Origin: Desulfovibrio sp.
Lineage (GTDB): Bacteria; Desulfobacterota; Desulfovibrionia; Desulfovibrionales; Desulfovibrionaceae
Length of the DNA stretch: 64,000 nucleotides
Direction: 5' to 3'
Assembly (NCBI GenBank): GCA_016208105.1
Contig: JACQYS010000017.1
Coordinates: 1-64,000, forward strand
The translations under genes were made by a program, and so were the position numbers. Below the pieces are notes generated by a model. It did no database searches. It saw only the letters and a list, made by a program, of their open reading frames with translations, and was not told the DNA's origin. Position 1 is the stretch's first letter. Every line of letters begins with the position of its first letter. Positions 8,490-16,258 of the stretch are shown here, piece by piece.

Positions 8490-8533
8490 GTTTGCGCCCG
8501 ATTTTCCGGCATGCCGGGAAATCGGGCGCAAAC
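8490..8533. repeat. 44-bp near-perfect palindrome
   Basis: The left arm GTTTGCGCCCGATTTTCCGG pairs with the right arm ending AAATCGGGCGCAAAC; 20 of 21 positions are complementary and the centre is GGCATGCC. There is no T-tract, so it is not a standard terminator. It lies between convergent aguA and cysQ, next to other hairpin repeats, and could be a protein-binding site or a mobile repetitive element of the REP/MITE kind. Confidence 0.6.
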
Positions 8534-8537
8534 AATA

Positions 8538-8587
8538 TGGGATTCCAAAGGGGCTTGGCCCCTTTGGCCGCCGGAGGCCTCTTCAAC
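8538..8587 (+). repeat. Second intergenic box (AAGGGG...CCGGAGG)
   Basis: Reads GGGATTCCAAAGGGGCTTGG then CCCCTTTGGCCGCCGGAGGC. A similar box lies immediately before aguA at 7303-7345 (GGGAGTGCAGAGGG then GCCCTTTGCCCACCGGAGG). The central part folds as CCAAAGGGG-CTTGG-CCCCTTTGG. It does not precede a forward gene here, because cysQ is on the other strand, which supports a repeated element rather than a leader. Confidence 0.5.
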
Positions 8588-8600
8588 TCCAACAATCCAG

Positions 8601-9368
8601 CTATTCCACCCACCCCTTGGCTTCGAAACCGCCGTTCACCAGCTCTTCCTTGTTGTACAAAAATTCGCCGCCCCCCATGGCCTGAAAGCTCCCGCCAGCA
8701 CCAAGGACAATGGCGTGCCCCGCGGCCGTGTCCCACTCCCAGGTGCGGTTGAATCGCGGATACAGGTGTGCCGCGCCCTCGGCCACCAGCCCGAGCTTCA
8801 AGGCTGATCCGGCCGCCACCATCCTGTGGTTCGGGAAGCGCTCAAGGTAGGCGGTCAAGCGCTCATCCGGGTGCGACCGGCTCCCAACCACGAGCAGAGG
8901 TTCCCCTGACTTTGGCGCATGGGCATGAATGGTCTGTTTCTCTCCGCCCTGGTACTTTAGGCTGCCCATGCCAGGCCCCCCGGCATAGAGGGTGTCCGTC
9001 ACGGGCACGTACAAAACACCGAACACGGGCCTGCAATTCTCCACCAACCCGATGTTCACAGAAAATTCGCCGTTTCGCTTCACGAATTCCTTGGTGCCGT
9101 CCAGAGGATCCACCAGCCAGAAACGCTTCCACTTCCGACGCTCGCTGTAGGCTGGTTTGGGCGTCTCCTCGGACAATACCGGTATGTCCGGGTGCAGCGC
9201 CGCCAACGACTGGAGAATGATCTCGTTGGAGGCTCTGTCCGCCCTGGTGATCGGGGACTGATCGTCCTTTAATTCCACCTCGAAATCCGTTGAGTAGATC
9301 TGCATGATTGCCTGCCCGGCCAGGCGGGCCACGGCGCAGATGGCGTCGTAATCGATCGTGGAGGGCAT
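8601..9368 (-). CDS. cysQ: 3'(2'),5'-bisphosphate nucleotidase
   Basis: A 255-residue enzyme of the inositol-monophosphatase/FIG superfamily, CysQ branch. It removes the 3'-phosphate from PAP/PAPS, protecting sulfur-transfer reactions. Metal-binding motifs are visible: LSEETP (Glu), WLVDPLDGTKEFVKRNGEFSV (the DPxDGT box plus the KEF-x-x-RNGEFSVNI feature typical of CysQ) and WEWDTAAGHAI near the C-terminus. The length is normal. It follows the double ABC ATPase gene on the same strand after 13 bases, so they form an operon. Confidence 0.92.
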   Translation of the reverse strand: MPSTIDYDAICAVARLAGQAIMQIYSTDFEVELKDDQSPITRADRASNEIILQSLAALHPDIPVLSEETPKPAYSERRKWKRFWLVDPLDGTKEFVKRNGEFSVNIGLVENCRPVFGVLYVPVTDTLYAGGPGMGSLKYQGGEKQTIHAHAPKSGEPLLVVGSRSHPDERLTAYLERFPNHRMVAAGSALKLGLVAEGAAHLYPRFNRTWEWDTAAGHAIVLGAGGSFQAMGGGEFLYNKEELVNGGFEAKGWVE

Positions 9369-9381
9369 GTCGGCTCCCTTT

Positions 9382-10863
9382 CTAAGGGTTGTAGGCGCCC
9401 AAAGCTTCTGTCACTGGGCCCGAGGCAAGTATGCGGCCGTGCTCGAGAACCAGGGCGTGATTCACGGCCGAGGGAATCTCAAGCGGATTGTGGGTGACCA
9501 TCACCAGATTCTTGCCGTGGGCGGCAAGGTCGTCCAGGAGGGCCAAAATTCCGCTTCGAGCCCGTGGGTCTAGACCCCCCAGCGGCTCGTCCAGCAGGAT
9601 GACCTCTGGGTCAAAGGCCAGGGCCCTGCCGATCATGGTTTTTCGGGCCTGCCCCTGCGACAGGGTGGACATAGGCCTGTCCGCCAGAGGTGACAGCCCC
9701 AGCCTGTCCATCCAGCTCGCGGCCGTGGCCAGCATGTCGGGGGTTGGTTCCTCGTAGAGCCCGAAGCTGCCGAAAAAGCCGGAGACAAGCGCTTCGCGCA
9801 CCGTGAATCCGTGAGGATATTCCGCCTGCCATTCCCAGGAGACAAGGCCGATATGGGAGCGCAAATCCCACAAGCTGACCGGTTCCGCCAGGCCGAATCG
9901 CGTTATGCTGCCCGAAGCGGGATGCAGATCCCCGGCCAAAAGTTTCACGAAGCTCGACTTTCCAGCACCGTTTCGCCCGGCCACAACCCAATGCTGGCCC
10001 GGCTCAAGGGTCCAGTTGATGTCCGTGAGCACCTCGTTGCCGGAAAGAACCACACTTGCTTCACGCACTTCCAGGAGCGCCGGACCGGGAGGTGCCTTTG
10101 CTGGAACGGCCCGGCGAGCTTGCCGGACAGGAGAATGGCGTTTCGCCATTTCCTTGAGGCTGCCGCGCATCACCGCCCTGCCGTCCTCAAGCAGCGTGGC
10201 GTCAAAGCCCAAGTCAGGCAGGCTCGCGGGATGGTGGGTAGCGGCCGCCAATCCGACTCCCTGCCCGGCCAGCCGCTCCAACACACTGTGCAGCAGCCTT
10301 CTGGAAGAGACGTCCAGACCGTCGGTGGCCTCGTCCAGAAAAAGCCACTGCGGAGAGCGAACCATGGCCCTGGCCAAAAGAACAGCCATTGCCTGCCCCT
10401 GGGACAGTTCCTGGAACGGACGGTAGGCAAGCTCGGAGAGGCCCAGGGTTTCGAGTGCTTCCAGGGCGAGGCGCCGCTCATCTTCGCCCACTGTGCCGGA
10501 AGGTAGCGGGGAATCCGTCAGCCCGGACACAGCAATCAGCCAGCCCGAAGGGTTCCAGCCTCTGCGCCGATACAGGTCGCGCAGGTCGGCCCCGGCAAGA
10601 CCGATTCGTTCGCGAGCTTCTATGGGGCTTGGCGTGACCTGCCCATCCACGATGTAGAGCCGTTGCCCCGCGTAGCCGCCGCCCGGAAGCTGATCTGGCC
10701 AGATTTCTCCGCGGGCAAGACGCAACAAGGTGGACTTCCCGGCTCCGTTGCCGCCCACCAAAGCCACTCTCCCTCCCGGGGGAAGATGCCACGATACACT
10801 GTCCAGGATGGGGGTGCCGCTGCGGCTCACCCGGACGTTGTCGAGTATGATCTCAAGACTCAT
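9382..10863 (-). CDS. Double ATP-binding-domain ABC protein, ModF-like
   Basis: About 493 residues with two tandem ABC ATPase domains. Domain 1: Walker A GGNGAGKST (about 37-45), signature LSQGQ, Walker B WLFLDEATDGLD. Domain 2: Walker A GRNGAGKSS, signature LSQGQARK, Walker B VILLDEPLGGLD. There are no membrane segments. The layout and the second-domain start resemble ModF/PhrA, an ATPase linked to molybdate or photorepair genes, whose true role is unclear. I take the ATG at 10861-10863 rather than the TTG two codons upstream. It is cotranscribed with cysQ and divergent from the response regulator at 10975. No permease is nearby. Confidence 0.75.
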   Translation of the reverse strand: MSLEIILDNVRVSRSGTPILDSVSWHLPPGGRVALVGGNGAGKSTLLRLARGEIWPDQLPGGGYAGQRLYIVDGQVTPSPIEARERIGLAGADLRDLYRRRGWNPSGWLIAVSGLTDSPLPSGTVGEDERRLALEALETLGLSELAYRPFQELSQGQAMAVLLARAMVRSPQWLFLDEATDGLDVSSRRLLHSVLERLAGQGVGLAAATHHPASLPDLGFDATLLEDGRAVMRGSLKEMAKRHSPVRQARRAVPAKAPPGPALLEVREASVVLSGNEVLTDINWTLEPGQHWVVAGRNGAGKSSFVKLLAGDLHPASGSITRFGLAEPVSLWDLRSHIGLVSWEWQAEYPHGFTVREALVSGFFGSFGLYEEPTPDMLATAASWMDRLGLSPLADRPMSTLSQGQARKTMIGRALAFDPEVILLDEPLGGLDPRARSGILALLDDLAAHGKNLVMVTHNPLEIPSAVNHALVLEHGRILASGPVTEALGAYNP

Positions 10864-10974
10864 GACCAACGGGATGTATCTCCGGGCCGGTCAAAAGGCC
10901 ATACCCACGACCGCCTTGCATTTCGCGAGGTAAAGAGTAATTTTAAAACTCGTCTTGCCCAGGAGGATTTCGCC

Positions 10975-11355
10975 GTGAGCACGTGCAGGGTTTTGCTAGT
11001 GGATGACGAGGCCGAATTCATCGATACTTTGGGGAAACGCCTTTCCCGTCGTGGACTTACCGTCCACCTGGCACATTCCGGGCAGGAGGCCCTGGACACC
11101 GTGACTGCCCAGGAACTCGACGTGGTGGTGCTGGACGTGAAGATGCCTGGCATGGACGGCATCGAGGCACTGCAGAAGATCAAGGCCGTAAAGCCCGAAC
11201 TCGAGGTGGTCATGCTCACCGCCCACGCCAATGTTGAGGTGGCCATGCGCGGCATGGAACTTGGAGCCTTCGACTACCTCATGAAACCCGTGGAGCTGGA
11301 CGATCTGCTGTACAAGATCCAGGATGCCAACAAGAAGAAATGTCTGACGGGCTGA
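10975..11355 (+). CDS. Single-domain response regulator
   Basis: A 126-residue CheY-like receiver with no output domain. The acid pocket is in VLLVDDEAEF, the phospho-acceptor Asp in VVVLDVKMPGMDG, the switch Thr in VVMLTAHANVEVAM, and Lys in YLMKPVELDDL. The start is GTG 10975, preceded by AGGAGG at 10961-10966; the frame is open upstream without a good start. Its stop is only seven bases before the start of the PEP-synthase-like gene, so the two are almost certainly translated together and may form a functional pair. Confidence 0.9.
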   Translation: MSTCRVLLVDDEAEFIDTLGKRLSRRGLTVHLAHSGQEALDTVTAQELDVVVLDVKMPGMDGIEALQKIKAVKPELEVVMLTAHANVEVAMRGMELGAFDYLMKPVELDDLLYKIQDANKKKCLTG

Positions 11356-11362
11356 TTCATCC

Positions 11363-13996
11363 GTGTTCACACGCCTGAAAACATTCTTCTCGAACCTGGT
11401 CGGCGGTGGCGAAGACTTGCGCCATGGTCTTTCCGACGAGGAGATTCTGGCCGAGTTCAAGAAACGCTACCACAATTTCCGGCTGCTTTTAACGGCCAAC
11501 AAGAAAACCTTGGCCATCATGAGCGAGATGGAGCAGGCCATGCGCGGCCAGTTCATCTTCGGCATGTCCTTCGTGCGTTCCCAGGCCACGGCCGCTTCGG
11601 TCAACGTCTTCCGCATCGTCAAACACCTCTCGGAGATCGCACCGTCAAAATACGACGTGCTTTTTGACCGCCTAAAGGACATCCAGTCCCAGATCGGGGC
11701 CGTGCTGGACCGCCAGCCCCAGACCGTTGCCACTGAACTGGTGCTGCCTCTGGAAGAGGTGGGAAGGGAAAAAGCCGACCAGGTGGGCTCCAAGATGGCC
11801 AACCTGGGCGATATCATGACCCGGCTGAACCTCCCGGTTCCCGCCGGATTCGCCGTAACCTCGCTGGCCTACGCCCGTTTCATGGAGGACACGGGCCTCC
11901 TGGAAGAGGTCAACCGCATGATACAGGCAGTGGGCGCGGACGACCATGCCACGCTCTTGCCGCTGTGCTCGCAGATACAGCAGATGATCGTGAATGCCGA
12001 GCTTCCCCAGAGCGTGGCCGACGCGCTCACCGAAGCATATAAAAAGCTTGAATCTAAGACCATGCCCGGGGTGCGGGTTTCCCTGCGCTCAAGCGCCCTT
12101 GGAGAGGACGCCCTGGGGCAGTCCTTTGCCGGCCAGTTTCGCAGCGTCTTGAATGTAAGCGCCGAGGAACTTCTCATCACCTACAAGGAAATCGTGGCCA
12201 GCAAGTACAGCCCCCAGGCCGTGACCTACCGCCTGGCCAAGGGCATTCCCGACGAAGACGTGGCCATGTGCGTTGGCTGCATGGCCATGATCCACGCCAG
12301 GGCCGGCGGGGTCATCTACTCGCGCAACCCCATGTCCATCCGTGACGACGAGGTCTTCATCCACTCGTCCTGGGGCCTGGCCAAGACCGTGGTGGACGGG
12401 GCCGTGGCCTCGGACCTGTTCGTGATAAAAAGAGGCTCCCCCCCGAAGCTGGTGGACAGCCACATCTCCGTCAAGGACCGCATCTACAAGTGCGACGACG
12501 TTGCGGGCGTATGCCGCCAGGAGGAAGCCGGCCCTCTGGCCGGGCAACCAAGCCTCACCGAGGAGGAAGCCCTGCGCCTGGGCGAGATCGCCATCGCCCT
12601 GGACAAGACCTACGCGGAGCCCTTGGACATCGAATGGGCCATGGACGAGGACCGGCAAATCTTTCTTCTTCAGTGCCGGCCCTTGAAACAAATGGAGACC
12701 GGGCGGGCCAAGCGGCCTGAAGGCCAATTCGGCAAACCGCTGCTCTCCGGCGGAGTTACCGGAAGTCCGGGAGTGGCCGCAGGAAAAATTCACCTGGTCC
12801 GGCGCGACATGGACATGCTCACCTTTCCCGATGGCGGGGTTCTTCTCTGCGCCGAGGCCTTGCCGCGCTGGGCCACGCTTCTGAGCAAAGCCTCGGCCGT
12901 CATCGCCGAACGAGGCAGTTCCGCAGGGCACCTCTCCAACGTGGCCCGCGAATTCGGCGTGCCCGCGCTCATGGGTGTGGAAGGTGCTGTGGCCGCGCTC
13001 TCCGGAAAATCCGAGGTCACCGTGGACGCGGACGGCCTGGCTGTCTACTCCGGGAAGGTCGAAGGTCTTCTGGCCCTGGCACCGCCCAAAGAGGAACACC
13101 ACAACCTCCTCTCGCCCATGCACGCCATTCTGCGGGACGTTCTGGACCTTGTGGCCCCCCTCAACCTTCTGGACCCAGGCTCGCCGGAGTTCATTCCGGA
13201 GAACTGCAAGACTCTCCACGACATCACCCGCTTCTCCCACGAAAAATCCGTGGTGGAGATGTTCCGTTTCGGCCAGGATTTCCAGTTCTCCAAACGGGCC
13301 TCAAAGCAGCTCAAGTACCGTGTTCCCATGAAATGGTTCTTCGTGAACTTAGACGACGGTTTCACCCATGAGGTGAAGGGCAAATACGTCACCATGGAGG
13401 ATATCGCCTGCGACCCGGTCCACGCCCTGTGGGAGGGGTTCGTGGCCGTACCCTGGGAGGGCCCTCCTCCGGTGGACGCGGCTGGCCTTCTACACATCGT
13501 GGCCCACTCCACTGTGAACCGGAATATCGCCCATGTGGACCAGGAATACGCGCAGGGTAATTATTTCATGATCTCCAGGCATTACATGTGCCTGAGTTCG
13601 CGCTTTGGCTACCACTTCTGCACCGTGGAAGCCCTGGTGGATGAACGGGAGAATGAAAACTACGTGAGCTTCCAGTTAAAGGGCGGAGCCGCTGAGCAGG
13701 ACCGGCGCGCACGAAGAGCCCGGTTCGTGTCCGAGGTGCTCGAAAGCTACAATTTCCGGGTGGAGAGACAAGTCGACGAAATGCGGGCCGTGTACGCCAA
13801 GGGCCCCATGGACGTGATGCTCGATAGGCTCCGGGTGATCGGCTATCTCTTGATGCACACCAGGCAGCTGGACATGGTCATGACCAACGAGGCCCTGGTG
13901 GCGCACTACCGGCAGCGTTTCGACAATGAGATCGGGGAGATCCTGCGTGAGGCCGGGGAAAAGCACATGGCCGAGGTGATGAGGGAGATGGCCTAA
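11363..13996 (+). CDS. PEP synthase/PPDK-like protein lacking the PEP-binding barrel
   Basis: An 877-residue protein. Residues 1-115 are a helical extension; about 130-445 is the ATP-grasp-type nucleotide-binding domain of pyruvate phosphate dikinase/PEP synthase (KMANLGDIMTRLNLPVPAGF, VRVSLRSSALGEDALGQSFA, DIEWAMD, IFLLQCRP); about 455-570 is the swivelling phosphohistidine domain (AERGSSAGHLSNVAREFGVP). The remaining 300 residues do not resemble the PEP/pyruvate TIM barrel that ends canonical enzymes and match no domain I know. It may therefore transfer phosphate to something other than pyruvate. The GTG start lies seven bases after the response-regulator gene. Confidence 0.8.
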   Translation: MFTRLKTFFSNLVGGGEDLRHGLSDEEILAEFKKRYHNFRLLLTANKKTLAIMSEMEQAMRGQFIFGMSFVRSQATAASVNVFRIVKHLSEIAPSKYDVLFDRLKDIQSQIGAVLDRQPQTVATELVLPLEEVGREKADQVGSKMANLGDIMTRLNLPVPAGFAVTSLAYARFMEDTGLLEEVNRMIQAVGADDHATLLPLCSQIQQMIVNAELPQSVADALTEAYKKLESKTMPGVRVSLRSSALGEDALGQSFAGQFRSVLNVSAEELLITYKEIVASKYSPQAVTYRLAKGIPDEDVAMCVGCMAMIHARAGGVIYSRNPMSIRDDEVFIHSSWGLAKTVVDGAVASDLFVIKRGSPPKLVDSHISVKDRIYKCDDVAGVCRQEEAGPLAGQPSLTEEEALRLGEIAIALDKTYAEPLDIEWAMDEDRQIFLLQCRPLKQMETGRAKRPEGQFGKPLLSGGVTGSPGVAAGKIHLVRRDMDMLTFPDGGVLLCAEALPRWATLLSKASAVIAERGSSAGHLSNVAREFGVPALMGVEGAVAALSGKSEVTVDADGLAVYSGKVEGLLALAPPKEEHHNLLSPMHAILRDVLDLVAPLNLLDPGSPEFIPENCKTLHDITRFSHEKSVVEMFRFGQDFQFSKRASKQLKYRVPMKWFFVNLDDGFTHEVKGKYVTMEDIACDPVHALWEGFVAVPWEGPPPVDAAGLLHIVAHSTVNRNIAHVDQEYAQGNYFMISRHYMCLSSRFGYHFCTVEALVDERENENYVSFQLKGGAAEQDRRARRARFVSEVLESYNFRVERQVDEMRAVYAKGPMDVMLDRLRVIGYLLMHTRQLDMVMTNEALVAHYRQRFDNEIGEILREAGEKHMAEVMREMA

Positions 13997-14007
13997 ACAT
14001 TGGCCGG

Positions 14008-15144
14008 CTACTCCTCTTCTTCCAGCTCCCCGCTTATCTGAAACTTCTTCATGAAGGCCCGGTCGATGCGGTCCTTCAGCCAGAACGCGGTCTGCCCCTC
14101 GTAGGCAAGCCACCCCTTGCCCAGAATTCCCCGGCCGTCGCCGCAGTTGAGTATCAGCAGATACCCCCCGGCGGTGCCGGTGAACTCCATGAGATCCCCA
14201 CCGCCCAGCGCGGCCATCAGGTTCTGGTGCAGCACTGGGTTCTGCCGCACCGGGTAAACCCCGACCTTGTCCAGCTCCTTGGGTTCGAAACTGATGCAGT
14301 CCCCTCCGCCAAAGATGTTCGGATGGCTGACGCTCCGCAAATACTTGTCCACCAGGAGGCCACCCTTGGGACCCATCTTTACCCCGAAGCGCTTCAAGTC
14401 AGGCTGGGGCAACACGCCGATTGCCAAGAACGCCACGTCGTAAGGCACCTTCAACCCATCAGTAAGTATGGCCTCGGATTCATCCAGGCGCGACACGCCA
14501 AGCCCCTCGAATATTTTGATGCCCCGCCTGGCCAGCGACCTGTAGGCCAGCTGCCGCACTCTTTCCGGGAACCGTTTGAGCATGACCGAGCCCGGCGCGA
14601 TGGACACGTCAGGAGTCTCCATGCAGCCACAATTTATCAACTGGCAGGCGTTCCCGGCCAGTTCGAATCCGGCCGGACCGCCGCCGATCACCAGCACCTT
14701 TGGGGTGCGCCCGCTCTTAAGCACCTCCTCGAGGCGGAGCTTGGCCTTGAGCAGGTTGTCGATGGGCTTTACCGGAAAAACCCCGGGCCTGCCGGAACCC
14801 GTCACCTTGGTCGGCGGCAGCGAACCGGTGTTGAAGGAGCAGACATCGTAGCCCACGGACATGTCGTTTTCCAGGTGGACAACGTTCTTCTCCGGTTCAA
14901 TTGATACGGCCCTGCTCCGGATGAAGGTCGCTCCGCCTTGCTCAGCCATTTTGCGTACATGGAACCGGCATTCCTGAGGGGAATAATAGCCGGAGAGCAT
15001 TCCCGGCCCCATTCCGGAATAATAGTGGTAGTCGGCCGGGCTCACCAGAGTGACGTGGTGTCCGGCGTCCTGATAGGCGGCGAGGTTCGCGAGAACCGTG
15101 AGGTGGGCGTGCCCGCCGCCCACGAGCAGAAGGTGTTTTCCCAT
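14008..15144 (-). CDS. FAD-dependent NAD(P)H dehydrogenase-like oxidoreductase
   Basis: A 378-residue flavoprotein of the pyridine-nucleotide-disulfide oxidoreductase fold. The first nucleotide-binding motif is LLLVGGGHAHLTVL and the second VLVIGGGPAGFELAGNA; the C-terminal FAD site is NIFGGGDCI. The GGGHAHL start is typical of the group related to type II NADH dehydrogenases and to the N-terminal domain fused to selenophosphate synthetase (SelD) in some bacteria. No redox-active CxxxxC pair is seen. The ATG at 15144 fits the domain; the upstream extension to 15234 is probably not translated. No selD is in the window. It ends 11 bases from the convergent PEP-synthase-like gene. Confidence 0.78.
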   Translation of the reverse strand: MGKHLLLVGGGHAHLTVLANLAAYQDAGHHVTLVSPADYHYYSGMGPGMLSGYYSPQECRFHVRKMAEQGGATFIRSRAVSIEPEKNVVHLENDMSVGYDVCSFNTGSLPPTKVTGSGRPGVFPVKPIDNLLKAKLRLEEVLKSGRTPKVLVIGGGPAGFELAGNACQLINCGCMETPDVSIAPGSVMLKRFPERVRQLAYRSLARRGIKIFEGLGVSRLDESEAILTDGLKVPYDVAFLAIGVLPQPDLKRFGVKMGPKGGLLVDKYLRSVSHPNIFGGGDCISFEPKELDKVGVYPVRQNPVLHQNLMAALGGGDLMEFTGTAGGYLLILNCGDGRGILGKGWLAYEGQTAFWLKDRIDRAFMKKFQISGELEEEE

Positions 15145-15312
15145 GATCTCATCATGAGGGAAAGTCTGGGAGTTGGCAAGAGGCGATGACCACGAAAGCC
15201 CCACAGCGGAAATCGCAGCAAGGTTCTGCCTCAAAAAAAACGGACGGGAGATTTAAAAAGGATGCTGCCCTGCCCAAAGCAGGACGCGTAAAAAGAATGC
15301 GTCAGGCCCTGG

Positions 15313-15714
15313 CTACTCGTTTATGAGTTCGAGCCTTTTGAGCTCCGCGAGCAGGGCCTTCTCCTCGACGGGCTTCTGGAGGAAGGCAACCGCGTCGCCC
15401 AAGAACATGGCGTTGTGGGTGTCTTCAGCATCCTCGAGAACCGAGGTGATGATGATCTTGGCCCAACCGCCCCTGTCGATGCCGTGGTCCTTCTCCACCT
15501 CGCGGATCTCGCGCATAGCCTCGGCCCCGTCGACCTCAGGCATGCGCAAATCCATGCAGATCAGGTCGTAGGGTTTCTTTTCCTTGAGGGCCAGGTGAAA
15601 GGCCATGACAGCCTCCTCCCCATTTTCAGCCACGTCACAGACGGCATAGGGGTGGAGAATGTATTCCAGGAAGCTACGGCTGTAGTAATCGTCATCGACG
15701 ATAAGCACGCGCAT
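15313..15714 (-). CDS. Single-domain response regulator
   Basis: A 133-residue CheY-like receiver: VLIVDDDYYSRSF (acid pocket), LICMDLRMPEVDG (phospho-Asp), IIITSVLED (Thr/Ser switch) and FLQKPVEEKAL (Lys). It has no output domain. The ATG at 15714 has GGAG about seven bases upstream; the frame extends to 15780 but the extra residues are not receiver-like. It lies downstream of the GGDEF-EAL and BamE-like genes on the same strand, so it may be a phosphorylation partner for a kinase located elsewhere. Confidence 0.88.
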   Translation of the reverse strand: MRVLIVDDDYYSRSFLEYILHPYAVCDVAENGEEAVMAFHLALKEKKPYDLICMDLRMPEVDGAEAMREIREVEKDHGIDRGGWAKIIITSVLEDAEDTHNAMFLGDAVAFLQKPVEEKALLAELKRLELINE

Positions 15715-15786
15715 GTCCGTCTCCGGAGTTTGGCTGGCAATTTCAGGAGGATGCGCAAAGGGTCTAGCGCCCAGGTCCATGGGCTG

Positions 15787-16224
15787 TCAAGGCTGCTGGA
15801 ATGGAATGAGATTCATGGTGTTTCCCGCGCAGTGACAATTCGAGTCATAGCGGGCCACATATTCAAGCCGTGACCGCAAGCAGCTGACCTGCCCGTCCTC
15901 GAACACCACCCAGACCCGGCCATACCCCAGGCACACATAGCGGCCGGATTGGACCGACGCCGCAACTCCGCGCGGCTCACCCAAAAAGCCCCGCACTTCG
16001 GCCATACCCATGCCGGGCCGTACGTATTTCCTTACCAGCTCTTCGTCGTCGCCAAGCTTCGTCTGAAGATCCCTGCCCTGCTCCTCGGCCTTGGCCTTGC
16101 GCTCGTGAAGCGACGGGGCTTCAGGCGAACCTGGCGTCGTTGGCCACACGTTTCCCCCCTGCTGGGCCCAGGCGGGAAGAGTAATGGCCAGTAAGGCAAG
16201 CAATGGCATCAACCGTTTGATCAT
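15787..16224 (-). CDS. Secreted BamE/SmpA-like small protein
   Basis: A 145-residue protein. The start MIKRLMPLLALLAITLPAWA is a Sec signal peptide. The mature part contains VRPGMGMAEVRGFLGEPRGV, which is the typical first half of the BamE/OmlA fold, followed by a strand-rich end VWVVFEDGQVSCLRS. No lipobox cysteine is seen, so it is not a clear lipoprotein. It may bind to an envelope component; a role in outer-membrane assembly is only a fold-level guess. The ATG at 16224 leaves 34 bases after the GGDEF-EAL gene, so the two are probably cotranscribed. Confidence 0.6.
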   Translation of the reverse strand: MIKRLMPLLALLAITLPAWAQQGGNVWPTTPGSPEAPSLHERKAKAEEQGRDLQTKLGDDEELVRKYVRPGMGMAEVRGFLGEPRGVAASVQSGRYVCLGYGRVWVVFEDGQVSCLRSRLEYVARYDSNCHCAGNTMNLIPFQQP

Positions 16225-16258
16225 GCCCCGAGCTACCATTTCCTTTGGAGTTTGGGAA

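Noticed and set aside
12089-13240. Open frame of 383 codons antisense to the PEP-synthase-like gene
   Set aside because: Composition and position are those of a shadow frame; the opposite strand has conserved domains.
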